Below, in pieces: positions 12,868-25,195 of a stretch of DNA of 64,000 nt. Positions within the stretch are counted from its first letter, which is position 1, and the number at the start of each line of letters is the position of its first letter. Made by a program: the position numbers and the translations under genes. Location: the NCBI RefSeq assembly GCF_011386835.1, contig NC_088796.1:82853468-82917467 (forward strand). Reading direction: 5' to 3'. The notes beneath the pieces were generated by a model. The model was not told where the DNA came from and did no database searches. It saw only the letters and a list, made by a program, of their open reading frames with translations. This stretch comes from Chrysemys picta bellii (lineage: Eukaryota; Chordata; Testudines; Emydidae).

Positions 12868-13048
12868 ATATCCTATCTCCTAGAACTGGAAGGGACCTTG
12901 AAAGGTCATTGAGTCCAGCCCCCTGCCTTCACTAGCAGGATCAAGTACTGATTTTGCCCCAGATCCCTAAATGGCCCCCTGAAGGATTGAACTCACAACC
13001 CTGGGTTTAGTAGGCCAATGCTCAAACCACTGAGCTATCCCTCCCCCA
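12868..13048 (-). repeat. tRNA-derived SINE with CR1-like tail
   Basis: In minus orientation the head contains an A box (TAGCTCAGTGG, 13029-13039 region) and a B box (GGTTGTGAGTTCAATCC), as in a tRNA promoter. The tail at 12880-12900 reads aactggaagggaccttgaaa, the CR1 3' end. Tail sharing implies mobilisation by CR1 reverse transcriptase. This SINE type is typical of turtles. Confidence 0.8.
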
Positions 13049-13561
13049 TGAATTAATACATTCAATTTCAGATGATTTATTTGTTTCCATTATCCTTTCC
13101 AAAATTGTACTGAGTTGTATTCCTAAATATGGCAATCAGTTGCTGAGTGTGACTTTACCTTGTTTCTTAATAATCTAATTAAGTAGGTTTCAGCAATTCA
13201 TATAATTTATCAAAGACTGTTTTATTCTTAGGGTATAAAAGTTCAGAAATGCTACAAGCCAGTTCTTTAATGTTTGATTCCCAAATATTTCTTTTTATGA
13301 AAACTTGGCCAGTCTATTTATCATCTCTGGATCCAGGGAACTTAACCTGCCAACAATTAAATGAACTGGAATAAAGATAATCAGGCATGATTTAGCATAG
13401 TAGAACATTTCTCAGAATAAGTGGCCTATATGGTTTTAATTCAATGTGCCTCAGTCTGGTTCTGCATGGACTACATTTAGAGAGAAGAGCACAGTTAAGT
13501 TTCTGAGAAGATTTAATCCTTGGCTTCCTTGACTTCATTCTCTCTTGGATCTTCTTCTACC

Positions 13562-14411
13562 CAGTGGCGTAGCCAGGATGGGATATTTGGTTGGGCCTCG
13601 ACTTTGGATAGGTGAACAGTTATGGGAAGGCAGGAAGGATAGAGGGCTGGCATCCCCCTACCCCCTGCAGCCGGCCTTGTGGGGGCGATGGATAGACCCT
13701 CTTGCCAGGGACTCCTTGGAGCCCCAGGCATGCATCCAGCTCTGGGAGGACATGCTGCTCTCCAGCACACCTGGCTCCTAGCTCCCTTCCAGAGCCCACT
13801 GCCCTGCCCCACGCTGGGCCTGGCTCCCCCAGGCAGCGGGCCTACCTTTTTTTAAGATCTCCTCTACCACCGCTATCCGTCCACTCACTCGCCCTCCTCC
13901 CAGTGGCTAATCCGCCACTGGGCCAACCCGAGGCCCCAGAAAAAATTGGCACTCCCGCACCCTCACTTGCTCTGCCCGCCTGGTGCTCCTGCCAGGAAGC
14001 AGGGTGGGAGTATGGGGGCTTGCTCCACTCCGCCCACCCCACCGGCACTCCAGCCTGGAAATGGGGTCAGGGTGTGGGATCTTGCCTTGCTCCACCTGCC
14101 CACTTGGTGGTCCAGCAAGGGTGTGGGGTTGGGATGTGGGGGCTTGCCCCACTCAGCCCGCCCAGTCCCGGCAGGAGCACCAGGTGGGTGGAGTGGAGCA
14201 AGCTCCCATGCCCCGCTTCCCAGTTGAAGTGCTGGGCATGCAGAGTGGGACAAGCCTCCATGCCCCAACCCCACTGTCCAGAAAGAGTGTGGGCAGGTGG
14301 GCGGAGTGGGGCAAGCGCTGGGGCCAGAGCAGAGCTGGGACTGGGGTGCTGGGCATGGATGCTAAGTGGGTGGGCCACAGCCCTCAATGCCCTCCTGTGG
14401 CTATGCCCCTG
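13562..14411. mobile_element. Non-autonomous hAT-type element, GC-rich, with intact target duplication
   Basis: Terminal inverted repeats CAGTGGCGTAGCCA (left) and the reverse of tggctatgcccctg (right) bound an 850-bp element. The exact 8-bp duplication CTTCTACC flanks it at 13554-13561 and 14412-14419. The 259-codon open frame at 13702-14481 runs out of the element into flanking DNA and is proline/serine/glycine-rich with no recognisable domain, so I regard it as chance. No transposase is encoded. Confidence 0.88.
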
Positions 14412-14582
14412 CTTCTACCTCTCAGACTGTTTCTTCTCCTCACTTTTTCTCCTGGGCAATTCCACAGGGTGCCATCCTTAACTCCTCTTCTCCTTCCTTT
14501 GTACCCTGTCTGATCTCATCCATGTATGTAGCTTCAACTACCATCCTTCATCTCAAAGCTCTCCTCAGAATCCACACCTGTC

Positions 14583-14864
14583 TTGCTTCAGAGGGGTAGC
14601 CATGTTAGTCTGAATCTGTAAAAAGCAACAGAGGGTCCTGTGGCACCTTTAAGACTAACAGAAGTATTGGGAGCATAAGCTTTCGTGGGTAAGAACCTCA
14701 CTTCTTCAGATGCAAGTAATGGAAATTTTTCAATAAAGATTTCAATAAAGATTATTTAAATAAAATTTCCATTACTTGCATCTGAAGAAGTGAGGTTCTT
14801 ATCCATGAAAGCTTATGCTCCCAATACTTCTGTTAGTCTTAAAGGTGCCACAGGTCCTCTGTTA
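14583..14864. repeat. Large head-to-head inverted pair of the dispersed repeat
   Basis: Two nearly complete arms face each other around a short AT-rich centre (14710-14760) that carries a local duplication of tttcaataaagat. The left arm starts cttcagaggggtagccatgt and the right arm ends ccacaggtcctctgtta. The right arm has CTGAAGA at 14782, GAAA at 14807 and gcttatgctc after it. Confidence 0.75.
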
Positions 14865-17434
14865 CCTGTCTTGCTGCATATTAACAAAACAACAGCCAAT
14901 TAATGATGGATAGGCTGTGGGGCTAATGTAGGATAGTTGGCACATTATCTTAACTATACTAAGATTTTTTAAAAAAATTCCAAATGTATATTTATATGAA
15001 ATTGTATATATTTGATAGTATTTCCAACCCTTTCTTGTGTCACTCGTCTTTTTAGATTTTAGACTCTTTGTGATAGGCAACTGCATTGCATCTTCAGGGT
15101 AATGGGACCCTGATCCTGGCTGAGGCCCCTGGGTGTAACTGTAATACAAATATTTCTTAATAATAACTAGCTTGACTTATAGGATTTTTCCATTGTGGCA
15201 AAAGTGAGGACACTTATCCATTCAAAACTGGATCAAGACCAAAAACTCATTTCCCCGAGGTCACTAAACAAGTCCTATTTTCAAAAATGCCTACATCATG
15301 TATACACATTCGATATTTTTACACCGGGACAACTTCATACTGGCAAGCTAGTCATGGAAGGCTCTATACCTACTGCCATGACTTTGAGTCATCCATTCCC
15401 CCAATTAAGCAGTATTCTTAAATCATTTAGATATTGCTGGATGAGTTTGTAGTACATTTAGCCATGAACACGGTACAATTTTAAGATATTTATTAGATTA
15501 TAAAAACCTGATATGTCTAAAGGTTTCCAATGTGCAGCAATTGTATATACTATATTAGAAGTGATGCATTGTTTGTATGAGTACAATTATTTTAAATAGA
15601 TTATTTAAATAATTTGCCATTTATTCTGAAAGGAGATGTTTCTCTCAGTGTATGTTCTCAGGAGACTTGTCAGAGCTGATGTAGGTTAATTTTCCTTGCC
15701 TGTATTCCAGGATGGTAAGTTTTCATGCATGATAATCCTTTGGTGGAGATGGGGAGCCCATTATTTTATTTGATGAATACTGTTGCCCCCTGGAGGGCAA
15801 TTCTCAATTATCACAATATCAGAGTGAAACTTAAATTAAAACTTAGAAATGTTCTCTATTATAAACAAAATATCCCCTTTGGCAATTAAAAATATTGTGA
15901 TTTTAATTAAAAGGGCTTATGAGCTTAGAAATAACTGATTTCTTACTATGCTAATTATTTTTTGTACATTTGCTGTCTGGATTTGCAAATTACTTGACAG
16001 TAAAATTTAATTGCTTTTTAAGGGATCTGAATATTTAATTTATGCTTAGTACTTGGGAAAACAGAGGGTTTTTTGAACAGTGTAGCTAATCAAAGTAGTA
16101 AGTGTGAGTGTATCCACATGCACTATGGGTGTGTTCTTGCATAACACCAGTGTTGCACACGTAGATGTGAGGAAATGGGATGAGCAAGACAGAGAGATCA
16201 GGGCAGCCCAGGATAAATGACAGTACTATTGTGTAACTACTAAGTTATTCCTGACTGGTAGGAGGATGAAGGCCAAAGGGAACATGTAGCTAATCACCTT
16301 GCTTTCATGCTGAGGATCATACTTAATTCTGTCTCTCCTCAGATGCCCGTTTAAAACCCCATTCCCATCTCTTTTCCAGCATGTGTTCTTGTGATTAGGA
16401 ACAGCATTATACTTTTTACGGAAAGGACATAGAAATGGGTGCTGTGAAGGAGCAACTTATGGTTGTATTGAGGGAGGAGAAATATACTACATATGTTAAA
16501 AATGTGGATCCTTCTCCCACCTCCTCCTATCCCTGGGGTGAAATCATGGCTACACAAAACTCCCACTGATTTCAGTGGGGCCAGAATTTCACCTCCAGTT
16601 TCCAATTTTGATGCCTAGATACTAATGTGCATTAGGAATGTCTAAGAGAAGCCATCATAGGTCACTAGTTCAAATTGGCCGCAGATCATTTTCACCATGG
16701 CTCCCTAGCATTCTGGATCAAATTTGAACTAGTGACCTAATTCCACAGCTCATTTCTAATGCCCCTACTCATGCAGCGAGATACTCCTCAATGTGTGTAA
16801 GGGTGGCAGAATCTAGCACTAAATATTTAGTTATTGAAAGCATCACTGGTATAAATTAAATTGTACAGTGCTAATTTGTATGCATATTTATTTGTATATG
16901 TTGCAATTCCTCCCTTAGTTTACACCAGTAATTTGAGTAGTGCCTCTCTACAAATACTGTAGCTCTTAGTCTTCTTCTCACACTCCCAGTGTTGCTCCCT
17001 GTTGGGTATATACCTTACTACCGACACTCTTTTTGTGTGGGATGTTGAAGATTAGCTCTCTGTGTTCCTTCTCCGGGCTTTCTGACACAAAGACCATTAC
17101 AATTCTAGGGGTTTATTGTGATTGTGAGGAAATCAAATGTGTTCTAGTCCAAGGAGGATCAGGACTAATTTTTTCCTATCTTTTGTATGCAGGTCTGATA
17201 ATATAGGGAAATGCTTCACGTATTAATTTCCTGTTTGCCCTCAGATTCACGTTGTGGGTAATTACTAGAAGCATGCACCAGATAAAAGTAAGGCCATCCT
17301 GTTCTGAACCATCCCTTCAGGGTGGTTTGTTCGACCAATCTACTGACCTCATGATGCAGACAGACTGACAGTCCTCTGAGGTGGTATATTAAGGACCGTC
17401 TCTTTTCCTTCAAGTGCTGTTTTTTATTTGAAAA
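14865..17434. other. Intergenic, no gene seen
   Basis: AT-rich sequence. Apart from the hairpin element at 16627-16764, I see nothing I can name. Confidence 0.5.
16627..16764. mobile_element. Hairpin element with perfect 18-bp inner arms
   Basis: aggtcactagttcaaatt at 16659-16676 is the exact reverse complement of 16721-16738. Outer arms gcattaggaatg and catttctaatgc also pair at roughly the same spacing. The whole segment folds into one long stem. Confidence 0.65.
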
Positions 17435-17442
17435 CCCTAGAA

Positions 17443-18104
17443 CAGCTGTTTCCATATGGTGGGTCCCAACCCACCAGTGGATCATGGGAAGTTTCTAGAT
17501 AGGTTGCCACATCCAGGGCCTGATGAATCTGAACCCTGGCCTAGCAGAGATACAATTCTCCTGGCTCAGTGCAGAGTGGATGCCCCAGGGCAGGTTGGGG
17601 TGGGGGTAGAGAGCAAGCCTGTCATGCAATTACCCTGCAGTGCATGTCCTATCCTTCCTGCTCCGAGTGTTGTGACCTGGTGTGCAGGGTCACAGTGTTA
17701 CTCAGGTTCGGCATGGCTGCCTTTCCACCAAATCTGAGTGAGTGGCATTGCAACCCCATGCATCAGGTCACCAGGCAACTCAGTTAAATTCAGCCTGGCC
17801 CTCCTCCATCATGACAGAGGGATGGCTGGGCCTGACCTGAGCGATGCTGTGACCCCTTACATCAGGTTGGAATGCCTGGAGTGGGGAGAAGGGCCCAGCC
17901 TTGCAGGACAGGAGATGCTGTTGCGGAGTGAGTTCAGGGTGGACTTGCTCTCCAAAGCCCCTCCCCCTCAGAACCTGCCCTCTGCACTGGGCAGGGATTA
18001 GGGTTGTTGTGTTGGAGTGGAAGGTGCATATATGTAATGGTGGATCACAAAAAAGACACACGGCAGTTGGTGGGTTGCCTTAGAAAAAAGTTTGGGAACC
18101 ACTG
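17443..18104. mobile_element. Non-autonomous hAT-type element with perfect target duplication
   Basis: The element starts cagctgtttccatatggtgg and ends gtttgggaaccactg (reverse: cagtggttccc). The 8-bp duplication CCCTAGAA is exact at 17435-17442 and 18105-18112. The length is 662 bp and no transposase frame is visible. Confidence 0.85.
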
Positions 18105-19036
18105 CCCTAGAATCCCTCTATCTCTGGTTCTTCATTTTCCTCCTCCATCCAGTTTGCATTCCATCCTAGCTCTTCAAGTGATTCACGTTAATGTGTGTAA
18201 CCTGTATGCAGAGCTTTAGCCAGGAATGAGTGCATGCTGAATTTCAATGGTCCTCAAAGGAAGCTGAGTGACCACCATAAAATCCCTGAAAAGCAGAAAA
18301 CTCAGTGTCTGTTAGAAATTGCAGTCACATGCTTATTGTAGCTGTTCTCTGTCAGAAAGATCAGTGCCACACCCTATATATTCAGGTTTTAGAACAATTT
18401 ATTTACTGTAATATTAATTAAAGTGGTTTCCTGTGTCAAGGATTAAATACAATTCTCATCCAATTCTTAGCTCAGAAACCAGGAATGTGTAGTTGAGCCA
18501 CTCACAATACGTACCCTAACTAACGAAAAGGATTAATTTCAGTCCCGGGATCTTTTTGCTCTGCAGCATAACTCGGCTGAGTCACTACACAGCAGGATAT
18601 ATAATTTTCTTGAGGACACACTAATGGCTTTAGTCATATCATATAGGATAATATGCACACACACATCACTTCATTTATATAGGTAACACATGACGTAAAG
18701 ATGGAGTTCATGCAGCAACATGTAAACCTGTGCAAACTCTACTGTTCCTTCCAACATTCTAGCTTTACAAATAGTGACAAATGCAGTCCAGTGAAAAGCA
18801 TTTCACCTACAGTTGTGCTAGAGACTCCAGTTGCGACCATGTTTGGTTTTCAGGGAAATATTAAGCCTGCATAAAACCTGAGTTCTGACATTAATGCACA
18901 GAAAGTAGTTTAGGACTGGCAGTCTATTCAGGAAAGAAGCTGAAGGAGTATTACAAAGGTCAAGGCTGAACTACAGTGACAAAGCTATGTGTGTAGCATT
19001 GGACTGTTCAGCTAAAACTTGAACACTAAAGTGATA

Positions 19037-19225
19037 CACCGCTACCTCGATATAACGGCACCCGATATAAAACGAATTCGGATATAACACAGTAAAGCAG
19101 TGCTTGGGGGGTGGGGGAGCCGTGCACTCTGGTGGATCAAAGCAAGTTCAATATAATGCGGTTTCACCTATAATACGGTAAGATTTTTTGGCTCCTGAGG
19201 ACAGCGTTATATGGAGGTAGAGGTG
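19037..19225. mobile_element. TA-flanked MITE (Tc1/mariner or pogo type)
   Basis: Inverted ends caccgctacctcgatataac and the reverse of gttatatggaggtagaggtg bound a 189-bp element with TA on both sides (19035-19036 and 19226-19227). It contains several ATATAAC/GTTATA repeats. The length is too short for a transposase. Confidence 0.85.
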
Positions 19226-19239
19226 TATATCTAAAATAA

Positions 19240-19445
19240 TACTTAACCCTCATACAGCTCTTTTCATCCAGAGATCTCAAAGCACTTGACAAAAGTGGAT
19301 GACCATTATGGTCCCAATGGGGAAACTGAGGAACAGAGGTGAGGTAGTTTGCCCAAGGTTACATACCAAGCCAATAGCACAGCCAGGTATATAACCCAGG
19401 TCTTCTGACTCCTCGTGAGCTGTCCCTTATGTTATATCACATTGC
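19240..19445 (-). repeat. CORE-SINE/MIR-like copy
   Basis: ggggaaactgaggaacagag, cccaaggttacataccaag and aacccaggtcttctgactcc are the reverse of the conserved MIR core and its tRNA-like head. This is an ancient amniote repeat. Confidence 0.7.
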
Positions 19446-21097
19446 TTCCCTAGGTATGTAAGAAGTTGTTTATAGTACATTACTTAAATATTGGTTAATC
19501 TTATTTTCAAAATAACATTGCTTTAGAAAGCGGGTGAAAATGTTCATTTCTCTTTCAAATTTCTATTAAATCCTCCAATTTAAGAATGAACTGTTCACTT
19601 TGGTCACCAGGAAGGCTTAGGCTGGCCATATCAATATTAGCTGGGTAATCTTCCTACTTTCCGATTCCTTTCTGACCACAAATTGTGTACTCAAATAGGC
19701 CTTAAAGCAGCATGAAAAGCAAAACCTGTTTCTTCTTCATTCCGCGTGGTATTTACAGTTTTGGATATGAACAAAGCGTGTTCCAAAAAAGCGTTAATTG
19801 TCGTCAGTTACAAATACCACAGCAGGAAGGAGAACTAGCTGTTTCTTTTGTTTGTAATGAAGGGCGAGCAGAGCCACAAACGGAAGATTTAATGAGAAAA
19901 AGAATTTGTAAATAATAGAGAGGAGGAATTCTAAATTGAAATAACCACATGCTGACCGCAGTACTAGCCTGAAATGCATTGTTGAGGTGATGTACGGTTC
20001 ACATGAGGTGAGCTCTGTTTTGTCTACTGCTGCAAATAGATGGGTGGAAAAATGTAACTGGTATGTATGTGCACAGAGGAATCTAGCAAGGCACTGTAAA
20101 AATTATCAGTCCTTTAGCATTATTCCTCCTTCCCTCCCCTTCCAGGTACAATTTTTTAAAGGATTTGCTGACCCTGAACATACTGAACAAAGTGCATCAG
20201 TAATCCCTCCCTCAACAGAGCTGAAAGACTATACACTGCAGTATATGGTTGCAGTCCTCCTATCACAAGGGCTAATCTTCTCCTACAAACAGCCCTGAAG
20301 CCCCTGTGCAACTATTCAGGTCTAAGTTACTAAGGCTGACCGCAGACAAACCACACAGGACCCATGGAAGGGGACAAAGACTTCCAATAAATTTCCGGTG
20401 GTTTGATGTAACAGCTGCTTCAGTGCATAATACCATTAAACTTCAACCACATAGGTTACTGATTTTTTTTAAGATTACTTAATAGGCAGGTAATATAATT
20501 TCTGGTATAGTTTCCAGCGATAGATTTTTGCATAACAACATTTAAAAGAATCAGAAGCAAAGGGAAAATTTCTACCCTCATCAACACTGATATAAATCCA
20601 GAGTAATTCCACTAACTTCAGCTAAATTGCTTTGGATTTGCATTGGTATAACTGAGAGCAAAATTATCTGATCTTTTTTTAATGTTACAAACATCTATGG
20701 TAAAGTATCAAAAAGATCTTTAAAAATGTGCCCAAATTAGCCTTGTTTCTCTCGTTCTCTACATAACAATAAGGAAGAAACTTATTTTCTCAATTGTTTT
20801 GAAACCAAGTATGCTTCCGAATTACTGTTATGGAAAAGTGTTTATGGTTTAAACCATTGGGATCATTGATGTATAAATATTAAGTGTTGAACTCCCCACA
20901 GACATAATTAAAGACCCAATGCAGTAGCCACATCCAGAGTTGTTAAGGATATTATGTGGATTAAATCACTCTCCTTTGTATGGCAGCTGAAGCTCTGAGA
21001 TTCCTTTGGTTGTAGAGCAGCTTCATTAAGGGAGGATATATGTCCAGGCTGACCTTTCCAGACTGTTATCTCCATGAGTAGCCTTGTTCTAAGACTA

Positions 21098-21356
21098 CAG
21101 GTATGTCTACATTTAAAATGCTACAGTGGCACTGCTGCAGCGCTATAGTGCTTCAGAGTAGATACTACTACGCCAACAGGAGGGGTTCCTACGCCAACAG
21201 GCGGTAGCTAGGTCAACAGAAGAATTCTTCCGTCGACCTAGCGCTGTCTACATGGGGATTTAGGTCATCTTAACTATGCCCCCCAAGGATGTGGGTTTTT
21301 CACACTCCTCAGAGACACAGCTATGCTGATATAACTTGTCAGTGTAGATCAGCCCT
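21098..21356. mobile_element. MITE with inverted ends (caggtatgtctaca / tgtagatcagccct)
   Basis: The left end caggtatgtctacat and the right end gtgtagatcagccct are imperfect inverted repeats. The interior contains aggtcaacagaagaattctt and tcgacctagcg, typical of a short palindromic DNA-transposon family in reptiles. Related ends occur at 48505-48667 and 55099-55290. Confidence 0.6.
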
Positions 21357-21479
21357 AAGGGTTTGCCTTGTGTAAAACTCAGGGGACTGAATAAGAAAGA
21401 GGACCCTGTGTGTTAAGTAGTGGCGCTTATGGAAGGCAGAGACAGAGGTGCAAGATAACTGCTTCAGGGGATAGGGCAG

Positions 21480-21776
21480 AGGTTCCTTGTCAAAGGGCTG
21501 GCCAAAGGCACAGTGGGTGTTGTTAATCCACTTCCCCAAGAAGTGGTAGCCATGTCTACGGCGAACCGCGGCCAGTGGGAGCTGCGATCGGCTGAACCTG
21601 TGGACACGACACGTAAACAAATTGGCCCGGCCCGCCAGGATGCTTACCCTTGCGGGCCATGTGCCAAAAGTTGCCGATCCCTGGTGTATTGCTATGTTGC
21701 TTGGGGGGAGTGTATTTTTCATATCCCTGAGCAACATAGTTATACTGATATGAGTCTGTAGTATAGACCTGGCCTA
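21480..21776. mobile_element. hAT-type end inserted into a second MITE fragment
   Basis: The reverse of gttgccgatccctg at 21670-21683 gives a CAGGGATCGGCAA terminus typical of hAT elements. Its other end is not clear near 21480. To the right (21690-21776) is the half of a MITE with tagtatagacctggcct, so an insertion into or beside another element is likely. Confidence 0.5.
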
Positions 21777-24264
21777 AGCTACTCCAAGAAGGGAATTTCC
21801 CATGCACCATCTGTTATCATCCCGTTCCAGGGAACAGGATTTGTGAACATTCTTAAATTAACAAATGACATTAAGAAACTATGTGACTCCACATCACTGA
21901 TTTCTCTTCCAAACAGGAAACTGATCTTGAGGCCCTCAAATTCTGCCTCTGCTCAGTAAATAGGCAACGTTATTTAAAAAGAAATATTTTCCTGGGCCAG
22001 ACTTTAAGCTGTTCCTTCATGTATTTGTTGTTCCGAGTGGTGTGGCTAATGCTATTAGGCAGAGATCTTCAATTCAACTGTCATTATTATAATGAGCCAT
22101 TTGATGTCTTTACCTGACTCTAACAGTTTAAAATGCTGTCTGTGTCCTATTGAGCAAGTGTGGCAGGAACTGAATGTGAAAGGTGTTTTATCATGAAACA
22201 CAGTAGGTTAATTAGAAAACTTCATACATTAATAGTGAACCTAATTAATTTCACTCTTTTGAAGAGAGCACTGATTACATTTAGAAAATGTCTGATATCC
22301 CCAATAGCAAATTAAAGGTAATTTAACACAAGGTCACTATAGTTTGCAAAGTAACATGGCTGCAATGCATTATGCTGACATCTGAGACTGTTGGCTGGGA
22401 TTTGGGAGTGGCATGGCATGGCGGTGAAGGGCTTATTCACTACAGTGCAGCCTTGTTCCTCTGGATGAAGTATTTGTATTTCCAGAGTGTAGCAACTTGC
22501 ATGGAATTCGGAGGGAGGAGTACAGGTTGCATGAGGGGGAAGAGTTTGAAGGAACCATCAGGAAATCTGTCTGTGTGCACATGGCTGGAATTGTTGCTGC
22601 AGTTGCAGCATTTCTGTAGTTTTACACTTCTACCCTTCAGTTCATGGGAAATAATGTACACTGCAAGTGATTGACTTATTCAATTTATAAGCAAGAAAAA
22701 TATAACTAATCTTGCAAACACTTAAGCACAGGCAGAAGTTTGCTCATGTGAGCAGACCTGTTCACTTCAATGAGCCTGCTCAAAATAGCAGAGTTATGCA
22801 GACGCATAAGTATTTACAATATAGGCCCTATAGTAAATGAGGCAGGGGGTCCCATTTCTCAGACCTCCCTTTTTCACTCTGCCAGTGGAAATAGGAGGTA
22901 TGGGAAGAATTCCTTCAGTGGGCCTCGGTGGGAGATCTGTGATGGAACCAGCAGCGGATGGCAGGATTCCCCTGCATTGAAGCAACTGTATAAATGCTCA
23001 TGATAGAGAGGTCAGTCTGATTCAGACCTCACTGCTTCAGAAGCCTCAAGTTATATCAGCACCATATAGGTGCATACAGGGTCTGTGTGGTTCTTAGATA
23101 TTTCTGCTGCCCTGCCATCCTAAACCCACAGATGCAGAGATTACATGTATTACTGCCCCTGCCGGCAGGCACATTTTTGTGCATCGTGATGTCAGTGCAT
23201 ATACCTGAGGAGCTGGCCCTTTAACTTTTCAAAGAGAATCTTAAAGTCATTTTGCAGGTTATTTTTTAAGTAATAAGTGATTTAGTTTTCAGCTGTTGTG
23301 ATTTAGTTTTATATTTAGATATGATTTTCCATGACTTTAATGATCTGAAGTCTTTTAAGGCTGTGTTTTTAAGTAAGGTGACTAGAATGCTGGCAAGAGA
23401 GGTGCTGTATATATAAATTATATTACTGTTCCATTGTTTTGTAGGTAAGAGTTCAACAGCATCTGTGTGAGTTGCTGGGGCTTTTGTTGCTAATTTCCAT
23501 TCTTGTGGCTAAATCTATCTGCATCACAATGTTTTTGTTCCACTTGTATCAAATCACAATAATTATTTATTTGAAAACCTGGACTGAGCTATTTTTAGAG
23601 CAGTGTTTTTCATTCATAGTATCTAAAAATATAATCATTCTGTATCCTTATAGGAAGTACGGTACTGACTGATATCATGCTTAGCTGAAGACACATTATA
23701 GGGAATTGCTGAGGCCTATTCAAGTAGCCATAACATCCTTGTGAAATCATCCACTGAAATCTCTCTCTAGAGGAGGCTAATGTGGCGTTAGAGATTTAGT
23801 CTGACTTTTGTTTAAACATATTTGTATAAAAGAATACAGAAACCAAGCATGGAGGTACTTGGGGCCAAAATTGTCTCAACTGAAAAAGTGGAACTTTAAC
23901 AGTCTACACCAGCGGAGAATCTGCCCCTTGGCCTTTATACATGTATTTAAGTGGAATAAGGGACAAACTGAATGTACTCAGAAAAATGAGCTTGCCCCTG
24001 AATGTTTGAAGGCCTGATGGCTAGAGTGATTGTTTTTGTTTCCAACTGCCTGCCCCGTCATTAGGTGGACCATGCTGATTCCTATCATTCCATGGAAATA
24101 CCATACAGACGTCTCCCAAAAATGTTACTTCTGAGAATGATGCACTTCACAGGAATTGTGGCATTGGAATGTTATGTGGAGGGATTAGACATACCAAATG
24201 TTTTCCAAGTAGTTAGGTGGGTAGCACTTTATTCTAGTACCTTAATCATTTTATCACTTCATGA
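21777..24264. other. Intergenic, no gene seen
   Basis: No conserved coding pattern. Open frames up to 100 codons look random in composition. Confidence 0.5.
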
Positions 24265-24352
24265 GATTTTCAAAAGTGTTCAGTGTTGGCCTAAGTCTGC
24301 TGTCAATGGAGTTTTACCGTTGAATTCAGTTAGGCTGTCACTTTTGAAAATC
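24265..24352. mobile_element. Hairpin MITE with gattttcaaaagtg ends
   Basis: gattttcaaaagtg and cacttttgaaaatc are exact inverted ends; interior tggcctaa/ttaggctg and tcaatgga/gttgaattc also pair imperfectly. The whole 88 bp can fold back on itself. Confidence 0.65.
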
Positions 24353-25109
24353 CCACCCCTGAATGCCCACAAGCCAGGCACTGATCATTCCCGGGCTACC
24401 CGTGTGTTTGCCCTTGCTGGCAGAGTTGGGCGATGCTTGAAGAGCTCTTTTGCTGATGCCATCTGAGCAGCTCATCCCTGCCCCCGCTGTGCCAGCTGTG
24501 AGGATTGGAGGGGCTGAGTATATTGCCAAGACAAGCCCTGCTGACTTAGAGCCTCCAGCAGCAACAGATTTTAGTCCATGTAGTGGAACCTGAAGGGGAA
24601 TTCTAGATGTTACTGCCCATCCTGTCAGGGATTTACTGTTACTGGCACTTTTTGCACATGTGATGAAGCAGAGGGCTCTGCCAGCTTCACACACACGAGT
24701 GAATTTGGATCCAAGAAAACTATTTAGTATGTAGTTTTTAATCCAAAATCAGAATTTAGAATCCATTTTTGGATTTGGAGATTGGCAAAAACCAAACTGA
24801 TGATATTCTGCTGCTGTGCCAGGGAAAGAGGCAGTGTGCTTAATCTTATACCAGTAGGAGAGCACCAAGCCACCACCTGTGGCACTCAGTAATGTCTTGG
24901 AACATGACCAGGGTATTAATAATAGGCCAGAAGTACTGGAACTCCTCCCCATTTCCAGTGCTCACTAAGCTGCAGACTGTACAAATCCTCACTGGGTGAG
25001 GGGAAGGAGGGCTTAGTGATTATTTGTTTGTATAGTTAGTAAACCACAACATTTGGTCACTTGCAATGAGCCTTCCGTTCATTAATACAGTTTAAAGAGG
25101 TTCTTCCAT

Positions 25110-25195
25110 AGATTTTTAAGGCTGGAAGGGACCATTATGATCATCTAGTCTGCCATGCATTATACAAGCCAGAGGTATACATCAAGAGCAATTCT
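25110..25195 (-). repeat. CR1 3'-end fragment
   Basis: ggctggaagggaccattatg followed by atcatctagtctgccatgca is a reverse CR1 3' end. Confidence 0.7.

Noticed and set aside
13029..13048. Genuine tRNA gene
   Set aside because: A and B boxes are present but the cloverleaf is not, and the sequence continues into a CR1-like tail, so it is a SINE.
13702..14481. 259-codon open frame, plus strand
   Set aside because: It starts inside a hAT-type element with exact target duplications and runs past its right end; composition is Pro/Ser/Gly-rich, frames are open on both strands, and there is no domain.
14583..14864. CRISPR-like or tandem array reading of the repeated units
   Set aside because: Units are inverted, dispersed and eukaryotic; there are no regular spacers.
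24065..24466. 133-codon open frame, plus strand
   Set aside because: Passes through a hairpin MITE and has no recognisable family or splice context.
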